Assembly: GCA_015499995.1 (NCBI GenBank) | Contig: JADNRV010000249.1 | Location: 1 to 64,000, forward strand | Source of the DNA: Flammula alnicola | Lineage: Eukaryota; Basidiomycota; Agaricomycetes; Agaricales; Strophariaceae | Length of the DNA: 64,000 nucleotides | Reading direction: 5' to 3' | Translations under genes and position numbers: made by a program | Shown here: positions 46,070 to 57,916 of the stretch, piece after piece | How the letters are laid out: each line of letters opens with the position of its first letter | How positions within the stretch are numbered: position 1 is the first letter of the stretch | The notes under the pieces: model-generated | The model's input: only the letters and a program-made list of their open reading frames with translations | What the model was told of the DNA's origin: nothing | The model's database searches: none

Positions 46070-46795
46070 CGTTGGCTGGAGGCTGAGAGTTCCTTCGCAG
46101 ATATTGAAAAAGCACGTAGGATGGCGACATAGGCATATTTTCTGGCCTTGAAAATATATATGTGAGCAAAGCGGAGGTACGCCGAGTAGCTACTAGCAAC
46201 TAACCATAAACCCATTATGTCCGCAACCCTTATGACGGGACGAGTGGTCTTATGCTGCCAGTGCGAAGTTAGAGAGGGAATGTCGCTACGCGAAAGGAAC
46301 GCGACTGTGCTCCAAACAGTTGAATGTCAGCCGGAAAGCGCTGAACTGAGTTACAGTACTAGTACTTCTGTCACTGGATGACTTTCCCGAACTTCAAACC
46401 TTCAAACCTTCCAACCTTGTTCAAACCTAAAATCTCCCGCTGTTTAGAAACTAGAATTTTATTCTAGAATCCCTTAACGTGAATCGCGAGTCCCGCGACG
46501 CGTCCCAGTGATTAATAGGGGTGTCATTCAGTCCCGATGAGATTGTAGCGCAGATCGCGATTTGATTGAAGACGAATTTGAAGCTAGAAAATGGGGGGGA
46601 GGGTCTTTCTTGACGTCAGCTGAAGGTTAGCGTCAAGCATCGGAGTCGAAATTCTTGAATTTTTTATGTGCCTGACGACGGGCAGTTCCGCATTTTACGA
46701 ATCAGCACCCTCTCCCAGTGGATTGGGTGTCTTCACAGGTCTTCACCCGATCGTTCAAATCCATATTCAATCTTTATTTGAATTTCATTTGTTTA
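46070..46795. other. Intergenic region upstream of the aspartokinase-like gene
   Basis: No gene is seen; short CTTCAAACC repeats lie at about 46391-46420. Confidence 0.5.
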
Positions 46796-46804
46796 GGGTC
46801 CAAG
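46796..46804. repeat. Left 9-bp target duplication
   Basis: GGGTCCAAG, repeated exactly at 47707-47715 on the other side of the foldback element. Confidence 0.85.
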
Positions 46805-47706
46805 GGATAATTCTATTTGGAAACCCGGGTTGCAGGGAGAAACCCCCACTTTAAATTGTTTTGTAATTTGGAAACCCGGTTTCTGAGATTATCAAGGGGC
46901 CGGATTACGGAAGCGAGTCGGCCTCTCCCATCAGCTACCTTCCCGTGCCGTCTCCCTGGCGCCCTTCGGCATCAAAGGCGCCTACCAAATGCGGAAATGA
47001 CTCCCGCTAGCTGTGCTCGTCGTCTGCGACAGTGAGCACGCTATTTCCATCATTCCTCAACCATTTCTCTTCATTTTTTGGTGATATTACGAGTTTTATG
47101 TACCTATACATATAGTATATTATTTTATATTGGTGAAAATACGTCCATGAGTGACCTAAACAGTGACTATAAATAAGTATCAAGCATCTCTAAGGAGGAC
47201 TATTTAGCCCAACACTCCTATAATTTACCACATATCTCCCCCGTACCTGTGTAGCATACTAGAGCCATTATATCTACTGAAGATTATTTCCAGATGTTCC
47301 TTAGGTATTGCTAGAGGTGATCCCCTCCTTAGGGATGCTTAATATAGTCATTCAGGTCACTCATGGACGTATTTTCACCAATATAAAATAATATACTATA
47401 TGTATAGGTACATAAAACTCGTAATATCACCAAAAAATGAAGAGAAATGGTTGAGGAATGATGGAAATAGCGTGCTCACTGTCGCAGACGACGAGCACAG
47501 CTAGCGGGAGTCATTTCCGCATTTGGTAGGCGCCTTTGATGCCGAAGGGCGCCAGGGAGACGGCACGGGAAGGTAGCTGATGGGAGAGGCCGACTCGCTT
47601 CCGTAATCCGGCCCCTTGATAATCTCAGAAACCGGGTTTCCAAATTACAAAACAATTTAAAGTGGGGGTTTCTCCCTGCAACCCGGGTTTTCAAATAGAA
47701 TTATCC
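46805..47706. mobile_element. Foldback (MULE-like) non-autonomous element
   Basis: 902 bases. The left arm 46805-47157 and right arm 47354-47706 (353 bases each) are inverted copies with one mismatch that I could find (GG versus GA near the outer end). The arms start GGATAATTCTATTT. A weaker inverted match continues inward (AAGCATCTCTAAGGAGG against CCTCCTTAGGGATGCTT). Exact 9-bp flanking repeats GGGTCCAAG mark the target. Long inverted repeats plus a 9-bp duplication fit Mutator-like elements. A 72-codon frame is present in both arms only because the arms are copies; there is no transposase. Near-identical arms mean recent insertion. Confidence 0.9.
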
Positions 47707-47715
47707 GGGTCCAAG
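47707..47715. repeat. Right 9-bp target duplication
   Basis: GGGTCCAAG, identical to 46796-46804. Confidence 0.85.
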
Positions 47716-48790
47716 CGCCTGACTCCGAAGATTTCGTTGAAAATAGCCCCTGAACAGTGGGATAATCTTTGCGTTACGACTACCAGTGCAGAAGGAATTA
47801 CAAATGATATTTGTATCTATTTCTAAGGCTATGGCAATTGCGGTGCAAGGTAAGCTAGTTGGGTGAAAACACGCGAGGCGCGTTTCCCGACCCGGAGACA
47901 CTCTAACAACAAAGGGCTATTGAGCCGAACGCGTTGGGCGGGTGGGCCACGCTTCGGCATGTAAAGTGAAGGACTGTTGGACTTTGGTTTGTTGAATGAG
48001 TGGTTCCGAATCAGAGGAGGCATGTGCATTTTGCCGAAGCATTTAGGGAGTGGAGGGTGGGTGAAAACAAAAGATAGTGGTAACGCTGAGGTGCTCGACT
48101 TATGGCTTTGTCGAGCAGCTCACGGCGAGCGAGGTGGAAGAGTGAGGAAGAGAAGTGCACGTGATGCACTTCACGTCTGCTCAAAGACGATATTCTATCT
48201 CTTCACTTGTGCCTCGCTTCGCTTTAGAAACGAATCATTGGAAGTGCTCAGGTAAAAGTTGCGTCAATGTGGTCAGTATCTAACCTTCAATTATGTAAGC
48301 GGGTTAAAGCTGGTCAAAGGCCATGATGATGCTCGTCTACTTTTCCAGACTTTGATATCGCACATGGAGTATACGGAGACCAGACGGCGACGTCTATCTA
48401 GCTATGTTGACCTCTGCTACAGAACTTCCCACAAGGTGTCCGTCCATATCCAGCATATCTCATGCAGTGGCCTCGGACACAACGACTGTCACATACCCGA
48501 TGACCCCACATTGTACATCCATCATATCTCCATCGGCTACTCCCCGCATTTCCACATGTTTTCCCCACACAGTGTCGCAATGTGATGCCAAAAGCACCCG
48601 TATACGCCTGTCACTTCACGCGCGGAGCAAAAATAGGCCAATCTATTATGAAGACTGAGTTCGCTTGCGTATGCATCTTAGAAAGCGGAAACTTCACGAT
48701 CTGCATAACCCCATCGGACAGGCTCAAATTCATTGAAAGAGATCCGTTCTGACAACTGGGTGTTTTCCCAGCTTCTTGCTCTTGCCCACC
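47716..48790. other. Intergenic region upstream of the MFS gene
   Basis: No gene is recognised. An inverted motif AGTGCACGTGATGCACT lies at about 48154-48170. Confidence 0.45.
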
Positions 48791-51322
48791 ATGTCTGACG
48801 AAAAGGCTTCTACCCCTTCTTTGCATGAAGACGCAACTGAAAAGCGAGCTAGCTTTTCAGAAAATGGCATTGATTTTGGTGGAGAGTTGAGTCTTCCCCC
48901 TCCTCCCACTCTCACAGAAGAGCAAGAGCGAAAGTTATGGCGCAAAATCGATCTCAGGCTCATGCCTATCCTTTCATTGATGTATCTGCTGTCTTTCTTG
49001 GATAGAGGTAACTTCCAACAGCCTTCCTCCCACCAGAAAATACTCATCACTTCTGTAGGCAATATCGGTAATGATGCGCCTTTGATCCTGAACGATTGAT
49101 ATTCATAAACGAATCAGGAAACGCAAGGCTACAGGGTCTACAGAGCCAGCTCCACCTTATCGGAAACGAATACAACATAGCTCTTGTGCGTAATCATTCT
49201 CTTCAGATCGCATGCAATGACTGATTCGTTCTTTTCAGACGATGTACTTCATTGTAAGGTCGTAATTCTTTACTGGTAACTGTGACCTCATATGTTTGAT
49301 AGCCATACTGCTTGTTCGAATGCCCCGCAAAGTATGACTCGTCTCCATAAAACAAAGATTTACATTTCTAATACCAATCTTTCAGCCTCGTCCTGAAGAA
49401 ATTCCGTCCATCAAGGTGAGATTTTATATCAGGCCATGGCTTTCTACATCCGCATGCTCAAGTTGTGTCAACCAAGGTGGCTACCGGGAATTACAGTGAG
49501 TTTGGTCTACCTTTCTTCCGTGCCTGCTATCACACCCAATCGTTACCATTACCGTAACTCAGGTCGCTTGGGGCATAGTCATGTTAGTTCCTCCATTATA
49601 ATTACATCAGTTTTCACAAAGCTGACATGTCGCGGGTTTAGGACAATGATGGGTCTGGTCAAAAGGTTGTTTCCAAAAATATCTCCAACGTGCCGAAGCC
49701 TCAAACTTACTCATCTAAAATAGCTATCCGCAACTGGTAGGCGTTCGTGTGTGCCTCGGGATCGCTGAAGCGGGTTTGTTCCCTGGTGTTGTTTACTAGT
49801 AAGCGTATCGTACCCATTGGAAAACATGAACGCTGACGCCGACTCAATCCAGTTTAACACTCTGGTACCCTCGCCATCAATTACAACTCCGGATCGGGTT
49901 ATTCTTCGGTGCCGCTTCCCTTGCAGGAGCTTTCTCAGGACTCCTGGCCTTTGGAATCAGTTTCATGAGCGGCACTCGCGGCTTACTTGGTTGGTCGTGG
50001 ATTTTCGTGAGTTAAATCGAGTTCGCACAAGAATAACATCCCTAAACTTGCTATCTCTTATCAAGATTCTTGAGGGAATCGCTACAGTGATTGTCGGCCT
50101 CATTGCTTTCCTGGTTCTCGTCGATTTCCCAGCTACGGCGACTTTCCTGACCCCAGAAGAGCGGGCGTTCGTCGTTCACAAGAAGAGTACGCCTACACGA
50201 ACACGTGCGATTTGAAGGTTTTTGACTACTTTCCTTATAGAATATGATAACTCCAGCGTTGGTGAAGAGGAACATTTCGCCATGCGTCATTTCTGGGCTG
50301 CCCTCACGGATTGGCAGGTACGTTCATTTTATACATACTTTCTTTAAGGTCTCGCCGATGAGATCAATTTCGTGTAGATCTATCTACACATTTTGGTGTA
50401 TATGTCAGTCATCGCCCCTCGTGAGTGATATTAACGCTAAATGAGTGTCTGGGTCTAATCGTTATGAAGTCTATGGGATTACATTGTTCTTGCCGTACGT
50501 AGTGAAAAGTATCCTCTGAATGGTTGATCCTCAAAGATTCTCTGTTTTCAGGACGATCATCAATTCCTTTGGCAATTCACCGGCGGTCAGCCAATTGCTC
50601 ACAGTCCCCCCCTATGTCTTAGCTAGTAAGTTAGGCGCCCTCTCATCCGACTATGGAAATTCACTCTTAAAATTTAGCCATTGTATTATATATGTTCGCC
50701 TACTATTCCGACAAACTCAAAATGCGGTCGCCCTTCATCCTTCTCGGACTTACCTTCATGCTGATAGGCTTCTCCATCAATATATCGAGAGCACCCAGTG
50801 GTGTCAAGTATTTTGGCACCTTCTTCGTCGTTGCTGGAAGTTACGCCTCATTCCCCGGGGTTGTCGCCTGGTAATCGACCAACCTTTCCTTCGTGATGAT
50901 ATCTCTGATCTCGGTTAATTGTATGACAGGCTAGGAAATAACCTTGCTGGACAATACAAGCGAGGAATCGGAATGGCTATCCATATCGGAATCGGCAATT
51001 TCTCTGGAGCTATCGCAGCCAATATCTATCGCTCTAAGGATACGCCGCGTTTCCTTGTTGGTCGTGAGTATCACCATAGTCTAGAATCGAGTTTCAATAG
51101 CGCATCCTGATGACTGTTTTTCTCACAGATGGTGTAGAGTTGATGTTTGTTGGAATCGGCTTCATCAGCGTGCCCATCGTCATCCTTTCTTACATTCGCA
51201 TCAATAAGAAACGCGATGAGGCGCAAAGGGAAGCCCTAGAACGCGGAGAGACGAACAAGTATACCAACCAGCAATTGAGAGAAATGGGAGACAGGGCTCC
51301 CGATTTTAGGTACACTTTATGA
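48791..51322 (+). CDS. MFS permease, allantoate/nicotinate (ACS) type
   Basis: Multi-exon gene encoding a 12-span major facilitator of the anion:cation symporter family (Dal5/Tna1 type), importing small organic anions with protons at the plasma membrane. From the ATG at 48791 (MSDEKAS): a hydrophilic N-tail, LTEEQERKLWRKIDLRLMPI, then SFLDRGNIGNARLQGLQSQL, the family hallmark assembled across a 9-base micro-exon (49059-49067). Later blocks are AEAGLFPGVVYY, LTLWYPRHQLQLRIGLFFGA, GLLAFGISFMSGTRGLLGWS, LEGIATVIVGLIAFLVLVDF, LYGITLFLPTIINSFG, YSDKLKMRSPFILLGLTFML, WLGNNLAGQYKRGIGMAIHI and a tail ending at 51322. Introns are short with GT-AG ends; I saw no lesion. The substrate cannot be read from sequence alone. 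Confidence 0.88.
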
Positions 51323-51506
51323 GTGGAGGACTTGCAGAGATAGTGACCTGGTAACTCGGGACTCCTGTACTTGTAACATTTGTTGAATATTCGCGAGATC
51401 GATTACTGGAATACGAATTCTATGTCCTTCAATACAGCCTAGTTTATGGCCAAATATTTCTGCGGGAAATGTGAACTGCTTTCAAGGTCTTTCTTATTTT
51501 GTGCGA

Positions 51507-52330
51507 TTACGGGACACGACATTTGGCCCATATTTCAGCGACGTAATCGTCCATTATGCGCATCGCCTCCTTGGAAGGATGCCTGCCACGATATGAACGA
51601 CGAAGATACATCCAACCTGGGCGTACTTCCGTCCAAACCAGAGTGGAAGTCGTGCAAGGTGCCGAAAATGGACTGTTTGAAAAGTTCGCCTTGAGGTGCT
51701 ACGGTACCACGACCGAACACATCGAGAACCATGATCGAGCATGCGTTGGTAGGCAGCTTGGCGAGGATCCTGATCTGCTGTATGAGAATTTGGGCGGCTG
51801 CTTGCATGTGGTCGCTGTCAAATGTACGAAATTTCAGTCAATCATTGAATGAATTGCTGTGAAAGTCGTACTGACTCAAAGAAGCCAGGTAATCGCTAAA
51901 AAAAAAGAACTCACTAGGACGGCGTCTATGGATTAAAGTTTTCATAACATGTTTTATTCCGAAGAAGATGCTGTACAGTGCCGTTTCCGGGTCTAGATGA
52001 TTCTCCTGATTCAAGAAGGTAGTCACTAAGCAAATATTTAAGAAAAAGATGAGAAAAGAACATCTGAGATAAATTGAACTAAACGCGAACTTTGACCGAT
52101 AAAATCAACCTTCGTGCGATTGCTAGGCCAAATAGAATTAAAAGATCGACACAGGCGCCCGATTGCTACGATACAAGCTGAAGGTCAAATTCATCGTCTC
52201 CAGAAAGAAGTTCGCATACCGCGTAGTCTTTCAGGTTTGCACCTATATCATTGGCAACAATCTCAACCCAGGTCAAGCCGTTTGTTGAACGCCCACCGGC
52301 TTCAGGATTGGGTGGGATCATGAGGGGTGG
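51507..52330 (-). pseudogene. Decayed GDSL/SGNH (CE16-like) esterase gene
   Basis: Minus-strand blocks in family order but broken frames: PPNPEAGGRSTNGLTWVEIV with DIGANLKDYAV (about 52322-52230), LNQENHLDPETALYSIFFGI (about 52015-51955), ILIQQIRILAKLPTNACSIM with VLDVFGRGTVAPQGELFKQS and IFGTLHDFHSG (about 51790-51630), YAQVGCIFVVHIVAG in a shifted frame, then RHPSKEAMRIMDDYVAEIW ending in a stop at 51507-51509. The usual Asp-containing stretch before the catalytic His is missing, so a deletion is likely. The N-terminal GDS block was not found. Secreted fungal esterases of this kind remove acetyl groups from plant polysaccharides. Convergent with the MFS gene. Confidence 0.7.
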
Positions 52331-53438
52331 GATCATGAGAATTGCGCGAAGAGCAACTTCTCACGCACACCGGGGTGGAAGAGGCGCTCCTAGACAGTTC
52401 GGGAGAACGGCGAGCTGGATACCATCGTTCCGCGGCGGGCTTATGTCCCTTCAACGAGCTAACTCTGCAGTGGAAGACGCCCCTACGGTGCTGAGGAATA
52501 AAAATGCAGATTGCACGCGCATGACTCCAAGGAGGAAGTTCAAACAGGGCGTTGGGGACATTTACACGGATGTAGAAGGCTTGACCCCCGGATTTTAAAC
52601 CCGAGCCGAGGCATGCTCAGGCAAGTTGGGCCTTGTGGAAGTTCGACATTGTCTTCAATGTTCATGAGTCAAGCTTCGACTGCAACTGGGCCTATGTGTT
52701 GCCTCATATTTCGAAGTGGTGACCTCTTTCCGAATGAATATTCTGGATCCTGAGCTATGCAGTATAATCCCGAAGAGATTTCATGGAAGAACTTGAAGAA
52801 AGCAAACCTGCGCGGCGGTTCCGGAGGAATCGGCCCGGATAAAAACTTACGTAAGAAACGGTGGTGCTGTCTGCGAAACAGCCTTTCAACTTGTTTTTAA
52901 CACTCTCACTATCTCGTTAGCATTCGTTGATAACCGGTTACAAGGTCCAAGGATAGGTACGTTAGAACAGGTTTATGCGCCCACTTCTGCCAAACTGAGC
53001 GGTTTCTATGATAATCTTAGCTCAGATGTTCGGCTCCTCCGAGTCATAAATCAGGACTCAGATATCTTTCTCCGGATCCTGTGCAATATTACTTCGGAGT
53101 AACAAATCTCATGTCAGTCAAGACATTAGAACGCTCAGAGTAGCAAACAGCGCCTTCTGCAAGAATATACACAGCGTGGCATGCGATGGTTGACGGTGGG
53201 AGACAAGTCGGAACCGCCTCCAATAGAAATGCGATGTTGTGAGTCATGGCTGGAACATCCTCTTTTCGGGAACTAAACCTGAGTCATGTTATAGCTTTAG
53301 AACAACATATATATGATTCCTTGAACTTCGTCGTTCATTAACAATCGCCGTCCACTCTGCATAGTATCACCAGCACCCGCATCAGCACTAGCACCACCAC
53401 AAACTACTAGGCCACTTAACCGCTCAGCTATATACAAA
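52331..53438. other. Stretch without a supported gene
   Basis: May contain the rest of the decayed esterase gene (52331-52760), but no block could be recognised. Nothing else is seen up to the next gene. Confidence 0.4.
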
Positions 53439-54174
53439 ATGACCAGGTCAGCCAAGGGAATTTCTCGTCGCGAGGCATTCACAAAGGTACACATGTCGAC
53501 ACCCGAAGCAATGTCAAAGTATTAACCTACTCTCTAGTCTGTTCGAGCAAAGGCTCATAGCGAGGGTGTCCTCTTTAAAACTGCACTACACACAGTAAAG
53601 ACCTCCGTTGATGCAAGGGTAAATACTTCTTCTCGTCTTACATATCAGGACTTCGATCTGATTTCTATCGTTACCTCAGGCCATAGATCTTCACCAGGAA
53701 GTGCGTCGAAACCCAGGACGCAGCCATGATGGGCCAATGGGAGGATGGAACAGCTCAGAATTTATCAGCCCTGCTCAAGTCGATGATGGCGACCTTTCCG
53801 TCAATGACGAAGACGTCTACGACTTCAAGGTGGACTTTGACTCCTCTCCCGAGGCAGAATTCCGCCACCACACCGATATGAGCGTGTCTATTCTTGACAT
53901 TGCTCGTCCCGCCAAAGGAAAGGGTAAGTGCCTCATATTTTATTTCACTTACGAGAAGACAACTCACCTATCAACGTTAGGCGCCGCAAAGGATTTCCAA
54001 GTTGTCCGCAATATGCGAAACGTTGTTGTTCTCCCTGAAGAGGAGTTCGAGATCTGGGAGGACGATGTATTTGAGAGGTCTCTTTGGGATGACGACTGGG
54101 AGAAAATCTACGACGAGCAGCGGGTCGATACGCGCCCTTCCTACTCGTCTGTCCTTCGAGGAAACGACAGATGA
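53439..54174 (+). CDS. Small basidiomycete protein, family member 1
   Basis: Four exons, 53439-53486, 53538-53618, 53680-53923 and 53981-54174, give 188 residues. No known domain. The N-terminus is basic (SAKGISRREAFTKSVRAKAH), the middle acidic (SVNDEDVYDFKVDF), followed by the best conserved block HTDMSVSILDIARPAKGKG, VVRNMRNVVVLPEEEFE, and an acidic/aromatic tail ending YSSVLRGNDR. Exon layout, phases and sequence match member 2 at 58308. No signal peptide or membrane segment, so probably cytosolic or nuclear. Function unknown. Confidence 0.75.
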
Positions 54175-54660
54175 ACGACGGCTATGATAATATCGGTAAT
54201 ACCGCAATATGGCTTCAAACGATTTCCGAGTTCAAAGGCGAAGGATGGCTTCGTCTCTGACAAAATTTAGTCCCTTAACGGCCGGTCCATGATGGGACAG
54301 GCGACATCTCATTGGCATTGCGTAGATAAATACGACAGGCTTTGATTTGGCGACCTATATAAATATGTAGATAAATAGGCTCGTTGAACTGTTCGTAAGG
54401 ATCAATTGCGAATACATCTTATCTTATCTCTGCAAAATCAGGATTATATAAGCCAAAACTAAAACCCCTTGACAAACCCCTTGAACGACGTTGAGCAGAA
54501 CACATTCGTATCCGTTTCTATATTCCCAGAACCTCTTGCATATGAATGCACTGGACAATTGAACCTGTGGCCAGGTACGTCTGAAAAAGTCTGAATAGGT
54601 TTTGACATTGACATCCCGTCATTTATGCAGTGGCATGGCTCCGTAGAATATCTGAGCGCT

Positions 54661-54668
54661 CTATCTTC
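54661..54668. repeat. Left 8-bp target duplication
   Basis: CTATCTTC, repeated exactly at 57917-57924. Confidence 0.75.
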
Positions 54669-55216
54669 CAAGAGGTATGCAAAGCCCAGATTTTTGACAC
54701 GACCTTGAATTTGGATGTAAAATGGGCTACAAAATCAGAATATGAAGTCCGTTCGTCGCTGTGATGCCTGGTTCAGAAGATATGGCCACTTTAGTAGTCC
54801 GTGAGAAAAAAAATAATACCTATTTTCTCCGATTTTTTTTTGGACGTTTTAGAACGTTCTGCACACTTTTCAAAAAAAAATTAGAAACTCTTTTGAACCC
54901 CCCCCCAAAAAAAAAAAATTTCCCTTTATAGTAACTCTTCAACCAATGGAGGGAAAATTTTCGGAGTTGCAGAAATCGATTTCCCCAGAGAAAGTCGGAA
55001 ATGGGAAATCCGCCTCACCGGCTCAGGCCGGACTCCGGCACCTTGTCCGGACCACTCAGAGGCGAATTCTCCCTGGCCGTGAGTATTCTGCATAGATCGT
55101 CATAATATCCAAACATATCTACTATAGATTCAGCTCTCGTAGGGCCAATTTACCCAACCTTTCCCGATGCTCGTACGAAAAGCTTCAAAAGGTTGACCGA
55201 TCAATAAGCTGGGTAT

Positions 55217-55246
55217 TTATCTGCCCGGCAAGCTCCGGGCAGATAA
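55217..55246. repeat. Hairpin with TTATCTGCC arms
   Basis: TTATCTGCCCGG, a 6-base loop, then CCGGGCAGATAA: 12-bp perfect arms inside the transposon. The arm core TTATCTGCC recurs at about 55393 and twice in the palindrome at 55411-55434. Confidence 0.75.
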
Positions 55247-55410
55247 CTTTATGACGAAGTGTCGCGAATTATGGCATCAAATATACCCTCCAAGCTGTAA
55301 AAAGTCGGTCGCACACAGGGAATGTGTGATTTAAAACTTCTGTCTCTTCAGAATTATTTTTTGTCCAATGAAAGGCTCGCATTTCGCAAATTAGTTATCT
55401 GCCCACAGAA

Positions 55411-55434
55411 AGTTATCTGCCATGGCAGATAACT
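55411..55434. repeat. 24-bp perfect palindrome
   Basis: Two copies of AGTTATCTGCCA in head-to-head orientation without spacer. Likely a protein-binding site of the element; this is inference. Confidence 0.75.
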
Positions 55435-56379
55435 CACGTGATATTTTCCCGCGCGTCTGGGACTCTTGCTCCTGCTGGATCGGCTCTTGCGCACTCGATA
55501 GAGGCTCAAATAAATTACGGAAACAGTTGAAAAAATTAGACGTACTTTACATTAGTAACTGAAATGCCTGGGGAAATTTTGGACACATAAAATGAGTTAT
55601 TGAGTGCAATATTCGAAAAACAACACCTGAAAGTCACTCAAAATCTATTCGGCTGCGTGCAGAATGGGCGCTAGGCATTTTTCGACATTTTGTCGATGGC
55701 AGAAATGAAATTTAGAGCTAATTTAAGCTAGGAAAAATCCCCAAAGGGATCAGAGCTGTCCAGTAAATTCTCTCTCTTTTCCTCTTTTTTTGAATTCTTT
55801 TTCTTACTTCTAACCGTGAAAATACCCAGACTATTGATGGGAAAACCCTTCAAAACGCCCAAAGCGGCTAGTGATCTCTTTCCCCACGTGACCTTGCGGC
55901 AGAGCATGCCAGGAACCGTGAACGATTACGATGCGTTTGTTGTCAACGTCGTTCTCTATCTCTTCTTGCGCAACCTCACCTGCTCTACAACATTACCCGT
56001 GCTTTTAGACCATAAGCTGACCACCGCCCATTCTATTGTGAGTTTCATTCTCTATTCCATTAGCTATTGCTGACAAGTAAAGATATTTCAGATGTAGCCA
56101 TCTACTAACGCCTTCGTGAGCTCCGCTTTGATTGCTATCGCAGATGCTTGAGCTGATTTTCTATGAATAAAGATCTCGCCCTTTCTTCGCATCGCTATCA
56201 ATCTGTCTATACCCGCTGGCGTGATGTAGTCCTCGCCGCCATGTCAGGATCTCTTGTGTGATTCAACTATCAAGGTTGCACCATTCTCCTCACCCCAAAA
56301 GATTACCGTGAGTGATAAGAATGGCAAAGAGGGGAAATTCTGTATTTCTGTATGTTCCATCTACCCTTGAGATCGCTCT

Positions 56380-56712
56380 TTGCTCACAAACTATGATTCA
56401 CAGTGTTCCGGTACCTTGGAAACCCCCACGGCCCAATTCTTTCGCTTCGTCCAGGATCCGCACCCTTCTCCACCTCTGCATGCCCAGCAATTGCTTCACA
56501 ATACCTACCCGCAGCCGGCCCTTATGACTAGGACAAGTTTACAGCCACCCGTTATCAGAGAAGTCCAAGGTCGATGCGCGGTATCGGGGTGCACGAAACA
56601 TCGTCTCAATGTCAAATGTGGTGTCTATGCGCCTCATTGCCAGGCCCCAGGTGGATGTCCAGTGAATCTGCATCAGCCTGAAGAGACCGCGTCGGCGTCT
56701 TCAAGTTACTAG
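56380..56712 (+). pseudogene. Cys-rich fragment inside the transposon
   Basis: A 110-codon frame whose second half reads REVQGRCAVSGCTKHRLNVK followed by Cys, then further Cys and a GGC...H ending (pattern C-x4-C-x7-C-x5-C-x5-C). The layout is that of a small zinc-binding cluster of the kind carried by repetitive mushroom proteins. It has no good start, and continuing frames downstream (to about 57300) are broken. Exact family not recognised. Confidence 0.4.
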
Positions 56713-57413
56713 ATTTTCTTCCAGGTTGCTTACCCGTTGCCTCAGGGTCAACGCCCTTCAGCAACTTCAACGTTTTCACCCCTTCGTATCACGCGCTTTT
56801 TGCCTCTGGTACCGCATCCTTCAGACGGCTCATCCTTCGAATATTAGATCAGTTACTATGCCAGATCAACAACCACCTACTCTTCTGACAGCATCGCAAT
56901 CTGTCGTGCACCCAAGTCAAGCACGTCCAATGCCTGTTGTTCCTCCCCCCTTGCCTATGTGAATCGTAGGCGAGCCGCCTTTATCCATGAACACGCATCC
57001 CAATCCTCGATTCGTCTCACAAACCCGCCAGATCGTCGCGAATCAATCAACACGCGAACAGGAGATTCGGGAAGATATCTGTGCTATGGGGGGAACAGCG
57101 TCTCGCTGCGATCAAGAAGGCTAAACATACAGTTGCTGTATACGGCTCTCGCTATGTCTTCAAGTTTACCTTGTCTGACCGATTATTCTTTTTTTTTTTT
57201 CAAGATCTGCCATCTGGATGGTATCGGGAGGATTTTTATAGTAGAATCATCTTTCCTTTTTCATGTAGAAATCGAGGTGAAAGCCGGTATCAAAATAATA
57301 AATAGATTGAATGTTCGAACTGTAGAAACAAGTTCAGTGAACAGAATCCTTTTGTCTGTGTCATGCTCCTTGAATGCAGCTGACACGGGCTTTTCATCAA
57401 GGATATACGCTGA

Positions 57414-57710
57414 CTACACAAGCTCTTTGACGACTGTCCAGCACTCCTCAACCTCCTGTTTACTTGTCGGGAAGATGGGAAGACTTTGGGCAAGCAGGAT
57501 CACATTTTTGAGCCTTGAAGCATATTGAATAAAGCCTGCAAGCTTAAAGATGTCGCGAGAGCCCTTCTGCTTTTCGATGGGCATTGCATTGAAGGATGCG
57601 ACACGAGAAGTGTATCTGGTTGTTGCACAACGCGCGCCTGAAGGCGGCTGATCGAGTCGTGATTTGGTCGTGATCGTGAATTTTGTAAGGCCATGGTCGC
57701 TGATATCCAC
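57414..57710 (-). pseudogene. Fragment resembling KDZ-associated protein
   Basis: Minus-strand frame with SRDIFKLAGFIQYASRLKNV, ILLAQSLPIFPTSKQEVEEC and WTVVKELV before a TAG stop. The pattern (hydrophobic ILLAQ-P block, then W-x-V-V/L-K-x-x-V-W) is what I remember from the region in front of the CxC5/CxC6 cysteine clusters that accompany KDZ transposases. The final expected Trp codon is replaced by TAG. The match is from memory and needs a profile search. Confidence 0.4.
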
Positions 57711-57916
57711 TTATTTCAAACGTTTCTAAGGTTAGGCATGTGCATAAGGCCGAGCTGGCATAAATGAGCAGAATTGTAGGAGGCGGAGAATGAGGCGGAG
57801 TCCGGGCATGAGGCGGTGAGGCGGATTTCTCATATCCGACTTGTCCTCGATTTCCCAGCCATTTCCATGTCCGAAATTAAGATTGTATACAAAATCTGGG
57901 TTTTGCATGCCTCTTG

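Larger units (their letters stand above)
54669..57916. mobile_element. 3.25 kb inverted-repeat DNA transposon (KDZ or hAT type)
   Basis: The ends are inverted copies: CAAGAGGTATGCAAAGCCCA on the left, and on the right (read in reverse) CAAGAGGCATGCAAAACCCA, with similarity for about 46 bases. A second inverted match joins about 54980-55045 with 57785-57865 (GGAAATCCGCCTCACC against GGTGAGGCGGATTTC). An exact 8-bp flanking repeat CTATCTTC marks the target. Inside are decayed coding fragments and palindromes. An 8-bp duplication fits both hAT and KDZ elements, the latter abundant in mushrooms; the internal fragment at 57414-57710 favours KDZ. No complete transposase is present, and the moderate end similarity shows age. 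Confidence 0.8.

Noticed and set aside
46817..47035. 72-codon open frame found again on the opposite strand at 47476-47694
   Set aside because: The duplicate frame only reflects the inverted arms of the foldback element; composition is not protein-like and there is no independent support.
48776..48790. Upstream start for the MFS gene at 48776
   Set aside because: It is a TTG codon, not used by fungi as a normal start; the ATG at 48791 fits.
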